Part shown: positions 33,833 to 43,758 of the stretch, one piece after another
Layout of the letters: each line of letters starts with the position of its first letter
Position numbering within the stretch: position 1 is the first letter of the stretch
NCBI GenBank assembly: GCA_002787775.1
Contig: PCUW01000019.1
Location: 1 to 64,000, forward strand
Reading direction: 5' to 3'
DNA: 64,000 nt
Source of the DNA: Bdellovibrionales bacterium CG12_big_fil_rev_8_21_14_0_65_38_15
GTDB lineage: Bacteria; Bdellovibrionota; Bacteriovoracia; Bacteriovoracales; Bacteriovoracaceae
Translations under genes and position numbers: made by a program
The notes under the pieces: generated by a model
Database searches by the model: none
Told to the model about the DNA's origin: nothing
What the model saw: the letters and a program-made list of their open reading frames with translations, nothing else

Positions 33833-36058
33833 ATGGAAAAAGATTTATCATCAACGCCGGTTACATTCAAAAGAAATGATTATGCGTGCGAAGTTTCTCG
33901 TTTGCCTACAGCTGTCACTTCATTAAAGGGAGAGTCAATTGAGGATATTGCTTTTGGATTAGGTATAGCTCATGCACGCGACAGAACAATTCAAATGGAA
34001 CTTGCAAGACTTGCAGGTCAAGGCCGCTTGAGTGAAAAATTAAAGTCAGATCAAGAAACAGAGAGTATCGATATTTTTATGCGTGAGGTAGGAATCTCGT
34101 ACGAAGCAAAAAAAGAAGTTTCACAGATCAACAACTCAGTTTTAACTTACCTAGAGGCCTACTCAGCTGGTGTAAATTATGTTTGGGAAAATGAAAAGCT
34201 TCCATGGGAATTTAAATTAACGAGACACAAACCTGAACCATGGAAACCAGAGCATACTATTTTAACGGTTAAGCTCATGTCTTATATTGGACTGGCTCAG
34301 ACACAAGAAGACATTGAGAGACTTATTATACAAGCCGTTATTGATGGTAGTGATGTTAACAAATTAAAAAGTCTTTTCTATCCCTTCCTAGATGAGCTCA
34401 ATGTAAGTCGTATAGAAAAAATAAAATCGATCAAATTCCTACGTCAAAAACTACCGATTGAAGTTAAAACTCTAAGCTATTTACCAAAGCTATTAGCTAG
34501 TAATAATTGGGTTATAGCACCGGCTAAAGCTAAAAAGAGACAACCCATTATGTGCAGTGATCCACATCTTGAAGTCAATAGACTTCCCGGTGTTTGGCAT
34601 GAAGTCTGTTCTTCGATGAAAGATAATGAACAGGTCGGTATAACAATGCCTGGAGTTCCAGGGATTCTAATGGGAAGAAATAGAGATATTACGTTTAGCT
34701 TTACGTATGGCTTTATGGACATGATTGATTTTTTTATTGAAGAAATAAGGGATGGTAAATCAATTAGTGAAGATGGCCCAAGAGAACTCAATAAAAGAAT
34801 TGAAACAATTAAAAGAAAAGGAAAAACTCCACTTCAATACCCTATTTTTGAAACACAGTCCGGCATTTTAGAGCTACCACTTATTTCTAAGATTGAAGAT
34901 GGGTTATATCTTTCAAGAGCATGGACAAATCATCGTGGAGGAATGGGAGATACGATTGAAGCACTGATGGCGGTACAAACTGCAAAAGATGTAGATGAAT
35001 TTACAACAAATATTTCAAATGTCGCCATCTCTGCAAATTGGTTAGTAGCAGACAAACTTGGCCAAATCGCCTACCAACAATCAGGTAGAGCACCAAAAAG
35101 AAAAGGCCATGGACTAGTTCCCCTTGAAGCTTGGGTAAAAGAAAATCTTTGGAACGGTAAAGTTCCAAGCAACGAACTTGAACATATTAAAAATCCATCA
35201 GAGGGCTACCTTTCAACGGCAAATAACGATATACGAAATACTAAATGTAAATCTCAGCTAATTAATTTGCCAATGGGCACCTACCGAAATGATCGAATTA
35301 AAGATGTACTTAGTGGCTTGAGTGAAATTGATACAGAATCAATGAAAACACTTCAAAATGATTTATATTCTCTACAAGCAGAACAATTCCTTGAAGTCAT
35401 TGAGGGAGAATTTCCAGAAACTCCTCTTGGACAAACACTAAAATCATGGGATTGTCATTATAATGTAGAAAGTATTGAAGCAACATTATTTGAATCATTT
35501 TATAAAAATTTAATCATTGAAACGTTTGGTGATAATTTTTTTGGAGAAAACTCTATTCGATTCTTATTAAGTGAAACTTCAACCATAACAGACTACTATC
35601 ATCTTTTTGATCGAATTTTATTAACTCAAGACTCGGATACACTTGAACTTTGGTTTGGTGGTGCACAAAAAAGAAAAGAACTTTTTCAAAAATGCTTATC
35701 AATAACGCTATCTAAATCTAACTCGTATCAACTACTACCTTGGGGCCAAGTCAATACTGTAACGATGAAGAACTTATTTTTTCAAGGAAAACTACCGGCC
35801 ATATTGGGATTTGATCATGGCCCTATAGGATTACCTGGTGGTCGAGCCACAATTGTTCAAGGAGCAGTATATAAAGCTCATGGTAGGGAATCCAGTTTTG
35901 CTCCGTCTTGGAGGATGATCGCTGATTTATCTGAAAATAATATTCATACAATATTAGCAGGCGGCATTAGTGATAGAAGGTTCAGTGCTGATTATAAACT
36001 TGAAATATTTGATTGGCTTAGCGGACGTTATAAGATCTTACCACTGTCTAAAAAGTAG
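33833..36058 (+). CDS. Penicillin acylase family N-terminal nucleophile hydrolase
   Basis: 741 residues. The family consists of precursors that cut themselves to expose a Ser at the start of the beta chain. Here the nucleophile is Ser223 in LLASNNWVIAP, and the conserved FGLGIAHARDRTIQMEL (about residue 41) and ANNDIRN regions are present. Substrates of the family include penicillins, acyl-homoserine lactones and other N-acyl amides. Unlike most homologues, the protein has no signal peptide and begins directly in the alpha-chain core, so it would be cytoplasmic. The start has only a weak ribosome site (AAGATAG). It is monocistronic. Confidence 0.85.
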   Translation: MEKDLSSTPVTFKRNDYACEVSRLPTAVTSLKGESIEDIAFGLGIAHARDRTIQMELARLAGQGRLSEKLKSDQETESIDIFMREVGISYEAKKEVSQINNSVLTYLEAYSAGVNYVWENEKLPWEFKLTRHKPEPWKPEHTILTVKLMSYIGLAQTQEDIERLIIQAVIDGSDVNKLKSLFYPFLDELNVSRIEKIKSIKFLRQKLPIEVKTLSYLPKLLASNNWVIAPAKAKKRQPIMCSDPHLEVNRLPGVWHEVCSSMKDNEQVGITMPGVPGILMGRNRDITFSFTYGFMDMIDFFIEEIRDGKSISEDGPRELNKRIETIKRKGKTPLQYPIFETQSGILELPLISKIEDGLYLSRAWTNHRGGMGDTIEALMAVQTAKDVDEFTTNISNVAISANWLVADKLGQIAYQQSGRAPKRKGHGLVPLEAWVKENLWNGKVPSNELEHIKNPSEGYLSTANNDIRNTKCKSQLINLPMGTYRNDRIKDVLSGLSEIDTESMKTLQNDLYSLQAEQFLEVIEGEFPETPLGQTLKSWDCHYNVESIEATLFESFYKNLIIETFGDNFFGENSIRFLLSETSTITDYYHLFDRILLTQDSDTLELWFGGAQKRKELFQKCLSITLSKSNSYQLLPWGQVNTVTMKNLFFQGKLPAILGFDHGPIGLPGGRATIVQGAVYKAHGRESSFAPSWRMIADLSENNIHTILAGGISDRRFSADYKLEIFDWLSGRYKILPLSKK

Positions 36059-36130
36059 ACAGCTCCATAACAGCATTTCAGGCAATTACGAACTAGCATA
36101 GCTGGTTCATTTCTTGCAAATCAATAGCCT

Positions 36131-38773
36131 ATGATGAAATCAGGACTCATTAATCTATTCTTTTTAACAAGCATTATTGGACTTAGTGCCTGTAGTAATA
36201 ATGTTCAAGAGATCGATGGTGCACAGAACTCTAGTTTTCTTGTTTCACAAATCCAAGCAACAAGTGAAGCTATACCTAATGCTGCAATACCTGCAGTTAA
36301 AGACGCATCATTTGTCCATTATAAGGCCTGCTTAAAAGATGCAGCCGTTCAGTCACCTTTAGTCGGTGAAAAATTTGAAGTCATAATGAATGAACGTCAA
36401 TACGCTCTATCAACTGATATCGAAGGTTGTCTTGCTTGGTCGGATGCAATGACCTTTGATTGGTTGGATGATGAAAAATGGGTTGAAAACAATTTTTCAA
36501 TTCGTGCGAAAGGCACACAATTAGGAGAAGTCACAATTGCGACTTTGGTCAATCCATGGCGTGAAGGTAGTCAAGCAATCGTAGATACTAGATATCACAG
36601 ACCCGTTGGTCTTATCACAACAAGAGAAGAAATTAAGCTACAAAAGAACTCAACAAAAACAAACTCATTGAATATTTCCAATTTAAACTGGAAAGTTATC
36701 CGTAGAAGACAAAGAGAAAACCAAACAATTCTTGAATGGAAGATCGAAGGATCGCCTGTTTTAGAGCGAATTGATATCTCTGGACAGCAATTAAGAACGG
36801 AGCTCGAAACTGGTAGAGCAAATATAAGTATTGCTTTGATCTCTTCAAATATGAACGGTTCTCAAGAGCAGATTCATGAAAATATCGTAAGAGATATCTC
36901 TTGGCAAAGCTCCCTAATGAAACTTGAAGGTGAAGTCGCAATCGATACTGAAAAGTTACCTCGTTTAGGGGAACTGGCTAAATTACAAATTGAACTCACT
37001 TTACCTTCCAATATGGCCAAAACAAAAGGCTATATTCAATTAAGTGGTCTTGAGCAATCTCAAGGATTCGAATTTCAGCGTGGAGATAATTTAGACGTTG
37101 ATCAATTCAACCTTAGAGAAAACGTTCATAACGATGTTGTAGGTCATCTCGATATTTCATCACTTAAAATCGCCATTGATACAGACGATATGGAAGGATA
37201 TTTTCTTGATGAAAACCTTAACTTAAGCATCACCAAAGCTTTTAGAGTTGAGATGAACCCAAAGGTCATCCTACCTGGTGCAAGTGTTCTAGGTACACCG
37301 CCGACGACCTTAACTAGTGGTAAACTTGATTTAAGAGTACATATCTTTTCTCCCAATAAAGCAGGCCTTAACTTTGAGCAACCTGATCTAGAGCAATTTA
37401 CACATCTAGCAACAACACAACAGGAAGTTACAATTCGTCCCGATGGGTTGATTAGTAAGCTATTCAAATTTCCGACGGCTATTAGTCGCTCACCACTTCT
37501 TAGGCTCAAAACACTAATCGTTATTGAAGCAAGACCAATTGATACTATTTCTAATATAAGTCCAATGGTATTTAATGCTGAATTCTATCCACTCGCGAGC
37601 TCAAATGATGTCACTCTTTATGCTCAAGAGGATTTTTCACAATCACAAGATCAGATTGCGAGAAGGCTTTATGACGACACACGAGGTTTATCAGCTCGAG
37701 ATAGTTTTTCTTATCAAGGTTTAAAATCACGTCTTGAAATGCTTTCAACTTTAGAAGGACATCAGTTTAACTTTAAATTCCTGTCGCAGTTAACTGATAG
37801 AAAGATTGATACTAAAGTCGCTCGACTTGCTAGAACTTCGGTATCAGGACTAACTCAAGCAGATATGAGAATTCTGATGAGTTCAAGAAAGTTACCCAAA
37901 AGTGCTCTCGCCAAGCTTTGCAATGAATTCTTCACTCCCTCAACAGTTTCACGTGAGTTTAACTGGGGAAGATTTGAAGATAAATTAAAAGGTGGAGAAA
38001 AATGGCAGCAATGTCTTGAAAACCCAAGTAATTTTATTAAAGTATCCCCATCTGATCACGTGGAATCATTTGTTAAAGAAGAAAGAATTGGTGATATAAA
38101 AGTCACTAAACCTATCTTTGTATCTCAGGCTAAGGGTGAAATTTTCAGAGGTGTCGGCTTTTTTGCCGCCTATGGAGATCGTTCAAGCCAAGGCGATGGA
38201 GAAAGAGATGCTACCACGGTTGAAAGTCATGTAGGATTTGAACTTTCGATTCCATTTATCGCTAGCGTCGGAATAGGTGGAGATCGCTCACAAAGTGTTT
38301 ATCAAGCTCGAGAAAAGGCATCGATGCAATCATCATTTGAAAGACAATATACTCAACAAAGCGATATTGAGCTTGAGTATAATAGAATAACGTTAGAGTT
38401 TCTTGCCAGAATGAGACGCTGTTTAAGTGTTCAATCCGAAAGTGCAAAGAAAACAATGCTCATTTGCGATGACAACGATCGCTTAACTAAAGCTCAAGAA
38501 AACTGGTATTTTATTGGCGATACACGTCTTAATAAAGTTGGCGTAATTACAAACTCTACTATGCCTGGTGGCTTAGAGATGGCACAAGTTCTTCGCGGAG
38601 AGACATCATTTAAGAAGATTTGGGGAGAGTTTAGAGCTGAAGACAGAGCGCTTGTACTAGAAAAATTAGATGCTGGAGCTCAAAGCATTCTTCAAAAACC
38701 AATAACACAACAATTATCTGAAACTCCTGAAGTTATTGGAGTCGGATTTCCTGGAATCATCGTTCCCTATTAA
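36131..38773 (+). CDS. Large lipoprotein of unknown function
   Basis: 880 residues (or 879 if the second of two adjacent ATG codons is used). The leader ends in a lipobox LSAC, Cys21. The mature protein has a beta-rich N-terminal part (residues about 60-500, Ig-like strand patterns), a helical segment, and a C-terminal part with a single clear hydrophobic stretch (GFELSIPFIASVGIGG). No enzyme motif is recognised. No ribosome site is visible before the start. It converges on the 409-residue exported protein gene, overlapping it by four bases. The envelope location is firm from the lipobox; the role is unknown. Confidence 0.6.
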   Translation: MMKSGLINLFFLTSIIGLSACSNNVQEIDGAQNSSFLVSQIQATSEAIPNAAIPAVKDASFVHYKACLKDAAVQSPLVGEKFEVIMNERQYALSTDIEGCLAWSDAMTFDWLDDEKWVENNFSIRAKGTQLGEVTIATLVNPWREGSQAIVDTRYHRPVGLITTREEIKLQKNSTKTNSLNISNLNWKVIRRRQRENQTILEWKIEGSPVLERIDISGQQLRTELETGRANISIALISSNMNGSQEQIHENIVRDISWQSSLMKLEGEVAIDTEKLPRLGELAKLQIELTLPSNMAKTKGYIQLSGLEQSQGFEFQRGDNLDVDQFNLRENVHNDVVGHLDISSLKIAIDTDDMEGYFLDENLNLSITKAFRVEMNPKVILPGASVLGTPPTTLTSGKLDLRVHIFSPNKAGLNFEQPDLEQFTHLATTQQEVTIRPDGLISKLFKFPTAISRSPLLRLKTLIVIEARPIDTISNISPMVFNAEFYPLASSNDVTLYAQEDFSQSQDQIARRLYDDTRGLSARDSFSYQGLKSRLEMLSTLEGHQFNFKFLSQLTDRKIDTKVARLARTSVSGLTQADMRILMSSRKLPKSALAKLCNEFFTPSTVSREFNWGRFEDKLKGGEKWQQCLENPSNFIKVSPSDHVESFVKEERIGDIKVTKPIFVSQAKGEIFRGVGFFAAYGDRSSQGDGERDATTVESHVGFELSIPFIASVGIGGDRSQSVYQAREKASMQSSFERQYTQQSDIELEYNRITLEFLARMRRCLSVQSESAKKTMLICDDNDRLTKAQENWYFIGDTRLNKVGVITNSTMPGGLEMAQVLRGETSFKKIWGEFRAEDRALVLEKLDAGAQSILQKPITQQLSETPEVIGVGFPGIIVPY

Positions 38774-39999
38774 AATTGCTGGCATTTATTATGTGGATCA
38801 ACAAACTCTTTACATTCTTTATACTGTGAAGAGTTTTTGCTTATCTCCTCAGGGTCTGCGAATGAAGAAAGACAATCTCTTAAGTCACTACACTCTCTTG
38901 AAAGAACAATCTTAGGAATAACCTCTTCATCACTAAAAATATCATACCCTTGATCTTGAAGGACTTGAGCACTATCAATAAGAACCTGTATGTCACTTAT
39001 GGTATCTGAAATTGAATCTTCTTCATCACTTATTTCTTGGTTTCTGACAATAGTTTCCCAAACGGCCAAAACTAAAAAATAGGCTCCAAGGCCTGAATTA
39101 TAAGTTCGTCTAATAAGCTCATATCGCTCAATTTTATCTAAACTTAATCCAAACCTTCCTGCGCTATAGTCCTTCAAGAAATCATCAACTTTAGCGATAT
39201 TAATATCGGTTAGCCCCTGATCGAGTAGATCTTCAGCAAGCTGCTTTGGAAGTCTAGGTCTCGTAAAGCGAGGAAGAACTAAAGGCGGCATACCAAGAGC
39301 AACAGGCACATTAAAAATAGAAACCGCTAAAAACTTACCAAGTTTAGAGTTTTTAAATCGTCTTATAACTCCAGCTGGATTTTCAAACATACCGTATTTT
39401 TTCGCTGCTTTTTCAAGACCTAACCTTGCGATTTCTTCTTGCATTAAAAGCATGATGGCCTGTCTCTTGGCATGGTCACCATCAAACAAACTCTTATATC
39501 TATCCCAACGTCCAATACGAGTGATAAAAATTTCGGCCCAAATATTTTCATAGGACTCCAGACTAAACCTAGATGGCTTATCAAGTTGCCTTAACAAACT
39601 TGCAAGCTTTCCCCTTTTGAAAATATCCATTGATCCATAATCAACTCTGGCAGAGCCCCTAGAGACTAGCGTCGCTTCCATTAAACCTAATGTTTGTTCA
39701 AGTGAGTCAGGGTGAAAATCAGCCAGTTCTTTACCAGCTTGAATTTCACTTAAAAATTCATCTGTATATTGATCTACGAGAAGACCATCTATATTTTTTA
39801 AATGGGGTCTAGGTACCCGCCTCAAGAACCCTAACCAAGGGCTTCTAGAGATTGTCATAATTGTTCTAAAGGCTTGAGCGCAGCTGACTAATATAGCGGT
39901 TTGTGCAGGAGCACGCTGGACAACGATACTTTGCCTAGTCCAAAGACCAGTTGAAAGCATCACGAGTAGAATAAAAATCCCAGGAAAAGCACTTTTCAT
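38770..39999 (-). CDS. Exported or membrane-anchored protein of unknown function
   Basis: 409 residues. An N-terminal hydrophobic segment (MKSAFPGIFILLVMLSTGLW) lacks a clear cleavage site and may be a membrane anchor. The remainder is mostly helical, charged and without catalytic motif; four cysteines cluster at the C-terminus (SRECSDLRDCLSS, YKECKEF, NKCQQF), suggesting disulphides. No family is recognised. It is convergent with the large lipoprotein gene (four-base overlap) and divergent from the 40148 gene. Confidence 0.6.
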   Translation of the reverse strand: MKSAFPGIFILLVMLSTGLWTRQSIVVQRAPAQTAILVSCAQAFRTIMTISRSPWLGFLRRVPRPHLKNIDGLLVDQYTDEFLSEIQAGKELADFHPDSLEQTLGLMEATLVSRGSARVDYGSMDIFKRGKLASLLRQLDKPSRFSLESYENIWAEIFITRIGRWDRYKSLFDGDHAKRQAIMLLMQEEIARLGLEKAAKKYGMFENPAGVIRRFKNSKLGKFLAVSIFNVPVALGMPPLVLPRFTRPRLPKQLAEDLLDQGLTDINIAKVDDFLKDYSAGRFGLSLDKIERYELIRRTYNSGLGAYFLVLAVWETIVRNQEISDEEDSISDTISDIQVLIDSAQVLQDQGYDIFSDEEVIPKIVLSRECSDLRDCLSSFADPEEISKNSSQYKECKEFVDPHNKCQQF

Positions 40000-40147
40000 T
40001 ACTTCTTTATCGGAATACTTGACCAGTTTATTAAATTTTTACACTGTCAAAGATTTAGACACTCTAAAGCGCTGAAAACAAGTAAATCTAGCTCAATAAA
40101 TCTGGTATCTCCTTTGCAACTAATACTGAATATAACTCGAGGTAAAT

Positions 40148-40621
40148 ATGAACAAATTCTTTATAGCTTTAACAATCTTTTTATCACAGCAACTTTTTGC
40201 TCAAACCTCAATAGTTGTTAATCCTGCTTCACAAGATCTTTCTATAAAGCCAATGGGCATGCCAAATTCTGACGGCAAAATTCGACATTATGTAAGCGTT
40301 GGTGGAATCGAGATGGGCAATATTTATTTAAATTCAGAAATTGTTCCAAATCGCCTTATTCAAAATGCCAAAACAGAAGGAAAGCTTTTAACACTAGACT
40401 TTGAGACATCAGAAATAAAAATGAAAGATATAGCTGCAGACAGACGCTCAGAAGAAAAAATAGCCTTAATAAAATGTATTGCACAAAGAGATCAAATTGA
40501 AGCACTTATTACAGATTACATGACGAATCAAAACAATAGTGGAAGATCCACTGCTCAAGAACGCCAACCATTACAAAGACTTGAACAAACTTCAGATTTA
40601 GACAGCCTATACTTTAGATAA
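40148..40621 (+). CDS. Exported protein of unknown function
   Basis: 157 residues with a signal peptide (cleavage near LFA, residue 18) and GAGGTAA as ribosome site. The mature domain looks beta-rich in its first 90 residues and ends in a disordered Gln/Arg/Ser tail. It has one cysteine. It is followed 11 bases later by another exported protein gene, so the two form an operon. No recognised family. Confidence 0.6.
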   Translation: MNKFFIALTIFLSQQLFAQTSIVVNPASQDLSIKPMGMPNSDGKIRHYVSVGGIEMGNIYLNSEIVPNRLIQNAKTEGKLLTLDFETSEIKMKDIAADRRSEEKIALIKCIAQRDQIEALITDYMTNQNNSGRSTAQERQPLQRLEQTSDLDSLYFR

Positions 40622-40632
40622 AAAGAGAATTT

Positions 40633-41313
40633 ATGAAAAAACTTATTACACTATTTATATGTTACTCCTTATCAATATCCGCGGTCTTTGCCCAAGGCTT
40701 AGATAAATGCGCCTTCATGAAATCTAAGCAGACTAAGATTATTGAAATGAAAGAAGCTTTGGCGGCGATGAAGGATCTTCAGGCCGAAAGATCAAAAGCA
40801 AGAGAAATACGAGACCTTTTAGTTGATACCGCAGACTCAAGGGAGATAGCTCTACTTGCAGAAGCTTTAGATGATGAAGCAAGATCACTTGAAGCAGACG
40901 GACGATTTAATCGAAATGTTGTCATAGGAACTAGCCTTGGTTCAATTATCCTAGCAAGTTTAATGATTAAAAAAATGAAGTCTACACTTCAAGGGACAAC
41001 AGTTCTTTCAAGACTAGTAACAGCTATTAAAAGTGCTAACAAAACGGCCGTAGGTAAAATATTAACTGGAACATTTGTGGTTTCAATCGCTGCAAGCTTT
41101 TGGTTCAGTAAACGTATGAATGAAATTGATGATAAAAGAGAGTTTCTTATTTCACTTGTCGTAAAATTAGATGCTCTAAAAGATCTAGCTGATCAAATCA
41201 TCACGTTAGAAGAAGAAGTCGAACAAGAAGAAATTTCATTTGGCATTAGAATTGAGCAGTTGCGCTCTGAAGGCGTCCTCGATTACAATGGTGCTGAGTT
41301 AAAATGTCTGTGA
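40633..41313 (+). CDS. Exported coiled-coil membrane protein, unknown function
   Basis: 226 residues: a signal peptide (cleavage near VFA, residue 20), an alpha-helical charged stretch with heptad pattern (about 30-95), two hydrophobic segments (about 97-112 and 142-158), and a second coiled-coil region (about 165-215). Cysteines lie at the start (DKCAF) and end (LKCL) of the mature chain. The arrangement suggests an inner-membrane hairpin with periplasmic coiled coils. AAAGAGAA precedes the ATG. It is in an operon with the 40148 gene and possibly the glycosyltransferase that follows seven bases later. Confidence 0.6.
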   Translation: MKKLITLFICYSLSISAVFAQGLDKCAFMKSKQTKIIEMKEALAAMKDLQAERSKAREIRDLLVDTADSREIALLAEALDDEARSLEADGRFNRNVVIGTSLGSIILASLMIKKMKSTLQGTTVLSRLVTAIKSANKTAVGKILTGTFVVSIAASFWFSKRMNEIDDKREFLISLVVKLDALKDLADQIITLEEEVEQEEISFGIRIEQLRSEGVLDYNGAELKCL

Positions 41314-41320
41314 GAACAAT

Positions 41321-42316
41321 TTGTTTGATATCATTATTGAATTAGAAAAATTACGAGACCCATATTCGGGTCTCGGTCAATTCTGCTCCTTTCTCTCAAA
41401 AGCTATCTCAAAAAATAATACGGATCTGGATATTGCGGCAATTGTTCCAAAACAATTCTCAATTAAAGGGATTAAATCTATCCCTGAAAAAAGAACACTT
41501 TTTAAATTTTCAATGTTTTTGCCAAAATCTAAGATATGGCACCTTGTTCATCAAGATCCTAGATATATCCCCTCGAAGTCATTTATTATTACAGTTCACG
41601 ACCTTAACGATCTCATTGAGAAGCCAAGAGAGAGAGAGGCGATCAAAAAAAAGTTAGAGAACCTTTTCCAAAAAGCTAAACATATTGTTTGTATTTCTGA
41701 GTACACCAAGCAAGAAGTCTTAAAAAACTTTCCCTTTGTAACTCAAATTTCTGTTATTAAAAATGGTGTACCTACTTTAAGCGAAGCTAAAGCTCCCACA
41801 CCTTTGCCTGCAAAGCCTTTCTTTTTTAGCGTTGGCACAATTATAAAAAAGAAAAACTTCCAATCAATTATTGAATTGGCCAAAATAATGCCGCAAGAAG
41901 ACTTTATTCTCGCGGGTAGCACTGACAATTCATTCGCTTCAGGACTAATTCAAAATGCCCCAAAGAATGTTACTTTTGCAGGAAAAATCTCTGACGCTGA
42001 AAAATCCTGGTATCACCAAAACTGCAAAGGTTTTATATTCCCTTCTTTTCTTGAAGGCTTTGGCCTTCCCGTTGTTGAAGCGATGTCTGTAGGTAAGCCT
42101 TTATTTTTATCAAACCTAACCTCACTGCCTGAAATTGGTGGTAACGATGCCTTCTATTTTGAAAATTTTAATCCTGAATCAATGAAGAAAATAATTACTG
42201 GTGGGCTTTCAACATTTTCAACTGAGCAGAGCAATCGTCTAGTTGAGAGATCAAAACATTACTCATGGGAAGAAGCTGCGATTCAATACTTAAAGCTTTA
42301 TCAAAGTTTAATTTAA
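41321..42316 (+). CDS. GT4-type glycosyltransferase
   Basis: 331 residues from TTG 41321, the first in-frame start after the preceding stop; its ribosome site is weak. It has the two Rossmann-fold lobes of the GT-B fold: N-terminal lobe with DPYSGLGQF (acceptor side, about residue 12) and C-terminal lobe with FFFSVGTIIKKKN, a conserved FPSFLEGFGLPVVEAM block (about residue 243, the E-x7-E nucleotide-sugar site) and LPEIGG. The family moves a sugar from a nucleotide donor to lipopolysaccharide or another envelope glycan. It is cytoplasmic and converges on the GT2 gene with a nine-base overlap. Confidence 0.88.
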   Translation: MFDIIIELEKLRDPYSGLGQFCSFLSKAISKNNTDLDIAAIVPKQFSIKGIKSIPEKRTLFKFSMFLPKSKIWHLVHQDPRYIPSKSFIITVHDLNDLIEKPREREAIKKKLENLFQKAKHIVCISEYTKQEVLKNFPFVTQISVIKNGVPTLSEAKAPTPLPAKPFFFSVGTIIKKKNFQSIIELAKIMPQEDFILAGSTDNSFASGLIQNAPKNVTFAGKISDAEKSWYHQNCKGFIFPSFLEGFGLPVVEAMSVGKPLFLSNLTSLPEIGGNDAFYFENFNPESMKKIITGGLSTFSTEQSNRLVERSKHYSWEEAAIQYLKLYQSLI

Positions 42317-43129
42317 AAATTCTTTTTCGAAGTTTTTATTTTCTCTACCTGCTTTAAGTTTTGAATTTGCGTACATATTGGCTTTGACCAGTGTTCGATA
42401 ACAAGCTTCATTAATCGAAATTAAAAAGCCTACTCTCCCCTCTTTCCATGATTTTGCATAGATTTGAAAAAATGTACCAAACAATGTTGCTAAAACTGTA
42501 AAAGCAGAAGTTGTTTTACCACGTGACAGTTTTTCATTTGCCACTAAAGTGACAAAACGTGGCAGCTTTTTAATCCACGCATCCATTCCGTATTTAGGCC
42601 AATGAAGGATTCTTAGTTGTCTTGGAAAATCTGCCATATCGGGATCACCAAGTTTTGCTAAGCGTCCATCGATAAGATGCTCATGATGGTTGCCACCGGT
42701 ATACCTAATATGCTTGGTTTGAAAAAGTCTTTCTTGATAATCTGAACGTCCAAAAGCCTGTTCAATTGGCTGTCCTTCAAAATATTCAGTTCTAACAATT
42801 CGATAAAGTTTTTTAGCATTGGGAAGTTGAATCGTCGTCTCTATCTCTTTAAAAAGTTCTGGTGTTAGCGCCTCATCGGAGTCCATCATTAAACACCAAT
42901 CGTGACTCGCTTTATCAATAGATAAATTCCGTTGTGCTATAAAACCTGGCCATGGGTTTTGATAAATTTTTACATTGCGATATCCCGCCGCAATAGTCAG
43001 CGTCTCGTCAGTGCTCCCACCATCTACAAGGACAATTTCATCAAAGCCTGCAAGCGAATCGAGACATCTTTTTAAAGAAAAAGCTGCATTCTGGGCAATG
43101 ATTAATACTGAAACTTGTAACTTGGACAT
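42308..43129 (-). CDS. GT2 family glycosyltransferase (WaaE/KdtX-like)
   Basis: 273 residues. The GT-A fold motifs are VSVLIIAQN at the N-terminus, EIVLVDGGSTDET (about residue 31) and the metal-binding DSDEAL (about residue 84). The later ERLFQTKHIRYTGGNHHEHL region is typical of the LPS core beta-1,4-glucosyltransferase WaaE/KdtX group. A C-terminal hydrophobic helix (FTVLATLFGTFFQIY) suggests membrane contact. The likely role is lipopolysaccharide core assembly. It is transcribed alone, opposite to the GT4 gene. Confidence 0.88.
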   Translation of the reverse strand: MSKLQVSVLIIAQNAAFSLKRCLDSLAGFDEIVLVDGGSTDETLTIAAGYRNVKIYQNPWPGFIAQRNLSIDKASHDWCLMMDSDEALTPELFKEIETTIQLPNAKKLYRIVRTEYFEGQPIEQAFGRSDYQERLFQTKHIRYTGGNHHEHLIDGRLAKLGDPDMADFPRQLRILHWPKYGMDAWIKKLPRFVTLVANEKLSRGKTTSAFTVLATLFGTFFQIYAKSWKEGRVGFLISINEACYRTLVKANMYANSKLKAGRENKNFEKEFLN

Positions 43130-43185
43130 AGGGCTCTACTTTACCTTACAATATTTAACGAACCAAGATTAAATTCGGAGGCTTT

Positions 43186-43758
43186 ATGCGCAGCGCACTT
43201 TTACCACTACTTCTATTTTTTTCTGCATGTGGGATTCAATCCTTACCAAAAGCAAAAAATGAAGTTGAAGCTTCATGGGCAGAGGTTCAAAACCAATATA
43301 AGCGCAGAGCCGACCTCATCCCTAATCTTGTAAATACTGTAAAGGGATATGCAGATCAAGAAAAAGAAACACTAACTGCTGTTGTCGAAGCAAGAGCAAA
43401 AGCCACTCAAACAAATATCCCTATTGAAAATCTAAATCAGGAAACACTAAACCAGTTTTCTAAGGCCCAAGCAGGTCTATCAGGTGCTTTATCCAAATTA
43501 ATGGTCGTAGTTGAGAGATACCCTGATCTAAAATCAAATGAGAACTTTAAACAGCTGCAGTTTCAACTTGAAGGTACTGAAAATCGTATAACAGTTGCGC
43601 GTAACCGTTATATTGAAACTATTAAAGAGTTTAACAACCAAGTTACTGTCCCGCCAAATTCATGGACTAATAGTCTTTTTTATAAATTTGATAAAATGCC
43701 ACAGTATGAAGTTGAGAACTTAGAAACTGTTAAAGATGCCCCAAAAGTAGAGTTTTAA
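43186..43758 (+). CDS. lemA: LemA family lipoprotein
   Basis: 190 residues with a lipobox FSAC, Cys15. The LemA core follows: EVEASWAEVQNQYKRRADLIPNLVNTVKGYA, then a long helical coiled coil and the NRYIETIKEFNNQV block. LemA proteins are envelope proteins of unclear function that recur next to TPM-domain proteins. GGAGG lies five bases before the ATG. It overlaps the TPM gene by one base and heads a five-gene operon ending at 46549. Confidence 0.92.
   Translation: MRSALLPLLLFFSACGIQSLPKAKNEVEASWAEVQNQYKRRADLIPNLVNTVKGYADQEKETLTAVVEARAKATQTNIPIENLNQETLNQFSKAQAGLSGALSKLMVVVERYPDLKSNENFKQLQFQLEGTENRITVARNRYIETIKEFNNQVTVPPNSWTNSLFYKFDKMPQYEVENLETVKDAPKVEF

Noticed and set aside
34477-34791. 104-residue minus-strand frame inside the penicillin acylase gene
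   Set aside because: It is antisense to the conserved Ser223 region of the acylase and has no ribosome site.
37144-37509. 121-residue minus-strand frame inside the large lipoprotein gene
   Set aside because: Antisense shadow without start signal; the plus-strand gene has a lipobox and continuous coding character.
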